A stretch of 5,894 nt of DNA from Planctomycetales bacterium. Lineage in GTDB: Bacteria; Planctomycetota; Planctomycetia; Gemmatales; Gemmataceae. The notes below the pieces were generated by a model. The model saw nothing but the letters and a program-made list of their open reading frames with translations. It was not told the origin of the DNA and did not search any database. Of this stretch, positions 5,436 through 5,894 are shown piece after piece (positions within the stretch are counted from its first letter, which is position 1; each line of letters starts with the position of its first letter). A program made the position numbers and the translations under genes. The DNA is taken from the NCBI GenBank assembly GCA_020054355.1, contig JAGVLI010001075.1, forward strand, positions 1-5,894, read 5' to 3'.

Positions 5436-5894
5436 CTACACCGACGCCCGACTCACTCCCTTCGCGATATCGACCAACTTGACGGTGCCTTCCTCCCCGC
5501 CGGTGGCGAGCAGCCGGCAATCCGGGGCGAAGGCCATTGACCAGACCGTGCCCAGACTCCCCTTCAGGCTGGCGCGCTCCTGACCGGTGGCCAGGTTCCA
5601 GAGCTTCACGGTGCCGTCGAGACTGGCGGTGGCCAGCACCCGCCCATCGGGCGATAGTGCCACGGACGTGATGCCGCCGGACATCCGGCCGGTCAGCACG
5701 CTCTTTTCCTTGCCGGTCGCCACGTCCCAGAGCTTGATGATGCTGTCGGCGCCGCCGGTGACGAGCACCTTGCCGTCCGCGGAGAAGGTCAGGGCATTGA
5801 CCCGATGCAAATGACCCTTGAACGTGGCTTTCGCCTGTCCGCTGCCGACGTCCCAGAGCTTGGCCGTGCCGTCGCCGCCGCCCGTGGCGAGCAA
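5436..5894 (-). CDS. WD40 repeat protein, C-terminal part (5' end outside window)
   Basis: The visible 152 residues are the end of a beta-propeller that probably serves as a protein-binding scaffold. Four repeat units can be read: a partial first (LATGGGDGTAKLWD), then about residues 29-70 (KLWDVATGKE), 71-113 (KLWNLATGQE) and 114-152, where the WD position has become VD. Each shows the S/A-PDG-LLAT turn and GH-like positions. The frame is open to the window edge, and the first visible codon (TTG) lies inside a repeat, so it is not a start. The real N-terminus, and any fused domain (planctomycete WD40 proteins are often fused to kinase, sigma-factor or cytochrome domains), lies beyond 5894. 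The stop is TAG at 5436-5438. The gene faces the kinase gene and is not co-transcribed with it. Confidence 0.9.
   Translation of the reverse strand: MLATGGGDGTAKLWDVGSGQAKATFKGHLHRVNALTFSADGKVLVTGGADSIIKLWDVATGKEKSVLTGRMSGGITSVALSPDGRVLATASLDGTVKLWNLATGQERASLKGSLGTVWSMAFAPDCRLLATGGEEGTVKLVDIAKGVSRASV

Overview
The window is GC-rich chromosomal DNA that looks planctomycete, probably from a Gemmataceae-like lineage. This is an inference from three things: a soluble Ser/Thr kinase with the GEGGMGRVY P-loop beside a WD40 gene, a short secreted protein of unknown family, and long intergenic regions carrying GTAG-headed hairpin repeats. No marker gene fixes the taxon.

Layout. Bases 1-675 hold no gene that can be supported. 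The stretch is unusually rich in short inverted repeats and ends in a possible promoter and a 7-bp palindrome in front of the first gene. Bases 676-2601 (+) encode a complete phosphohexomutase, most likely a phosphoglucomutase, with all four signature loops intact. Bases 2602-2981 hold two different REPIN-like elements 43 bp apart, followed by a promoter. Bases 2982-3410 (+) encode a small protein with a clear signal peptide and no recognised family. Bases 3411-4014 hold a terminator-like hairpin, a third solitary GTAG-headed hairpin, about 350 bp with nothing recognisable, then an extended -10 promoter and a GC-only hairpin in the leader of the next gene. Bases 4015-5406 (+) encode a cytosolic Hanks-type Ser/Thr kinase with an uncharacterised C-terminal domain of about 125 residues. 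Bases 5436-5894 (-) are the C-terminal end of a WD40 protein that converges on the kinase and runs off the window.

The genes do not form an operon. Each is separated by hundreds of bases or by convergent orientation, and two of the three plus-strand genes have a promoter that can be read directly. The mutase links glycolysis to sugar-nucleotide and glycogen metabolism, the kinase is a signalling protein, and the WD40 protein is probably a scaffold. Nothing in the sequence ties them into one pathway.

The most noteworthy non-gene signal is the cluster of three sequence-unrelated hairpin elements (2638-2690, 2732-2802, 3502-3528). Each starts with GTAG directly before the stem, the layout expected of REP sequences moved by RAYT (TnpA_REP) transposases. 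The most noteworthy protein signal is the kinase's C-terminal domain.
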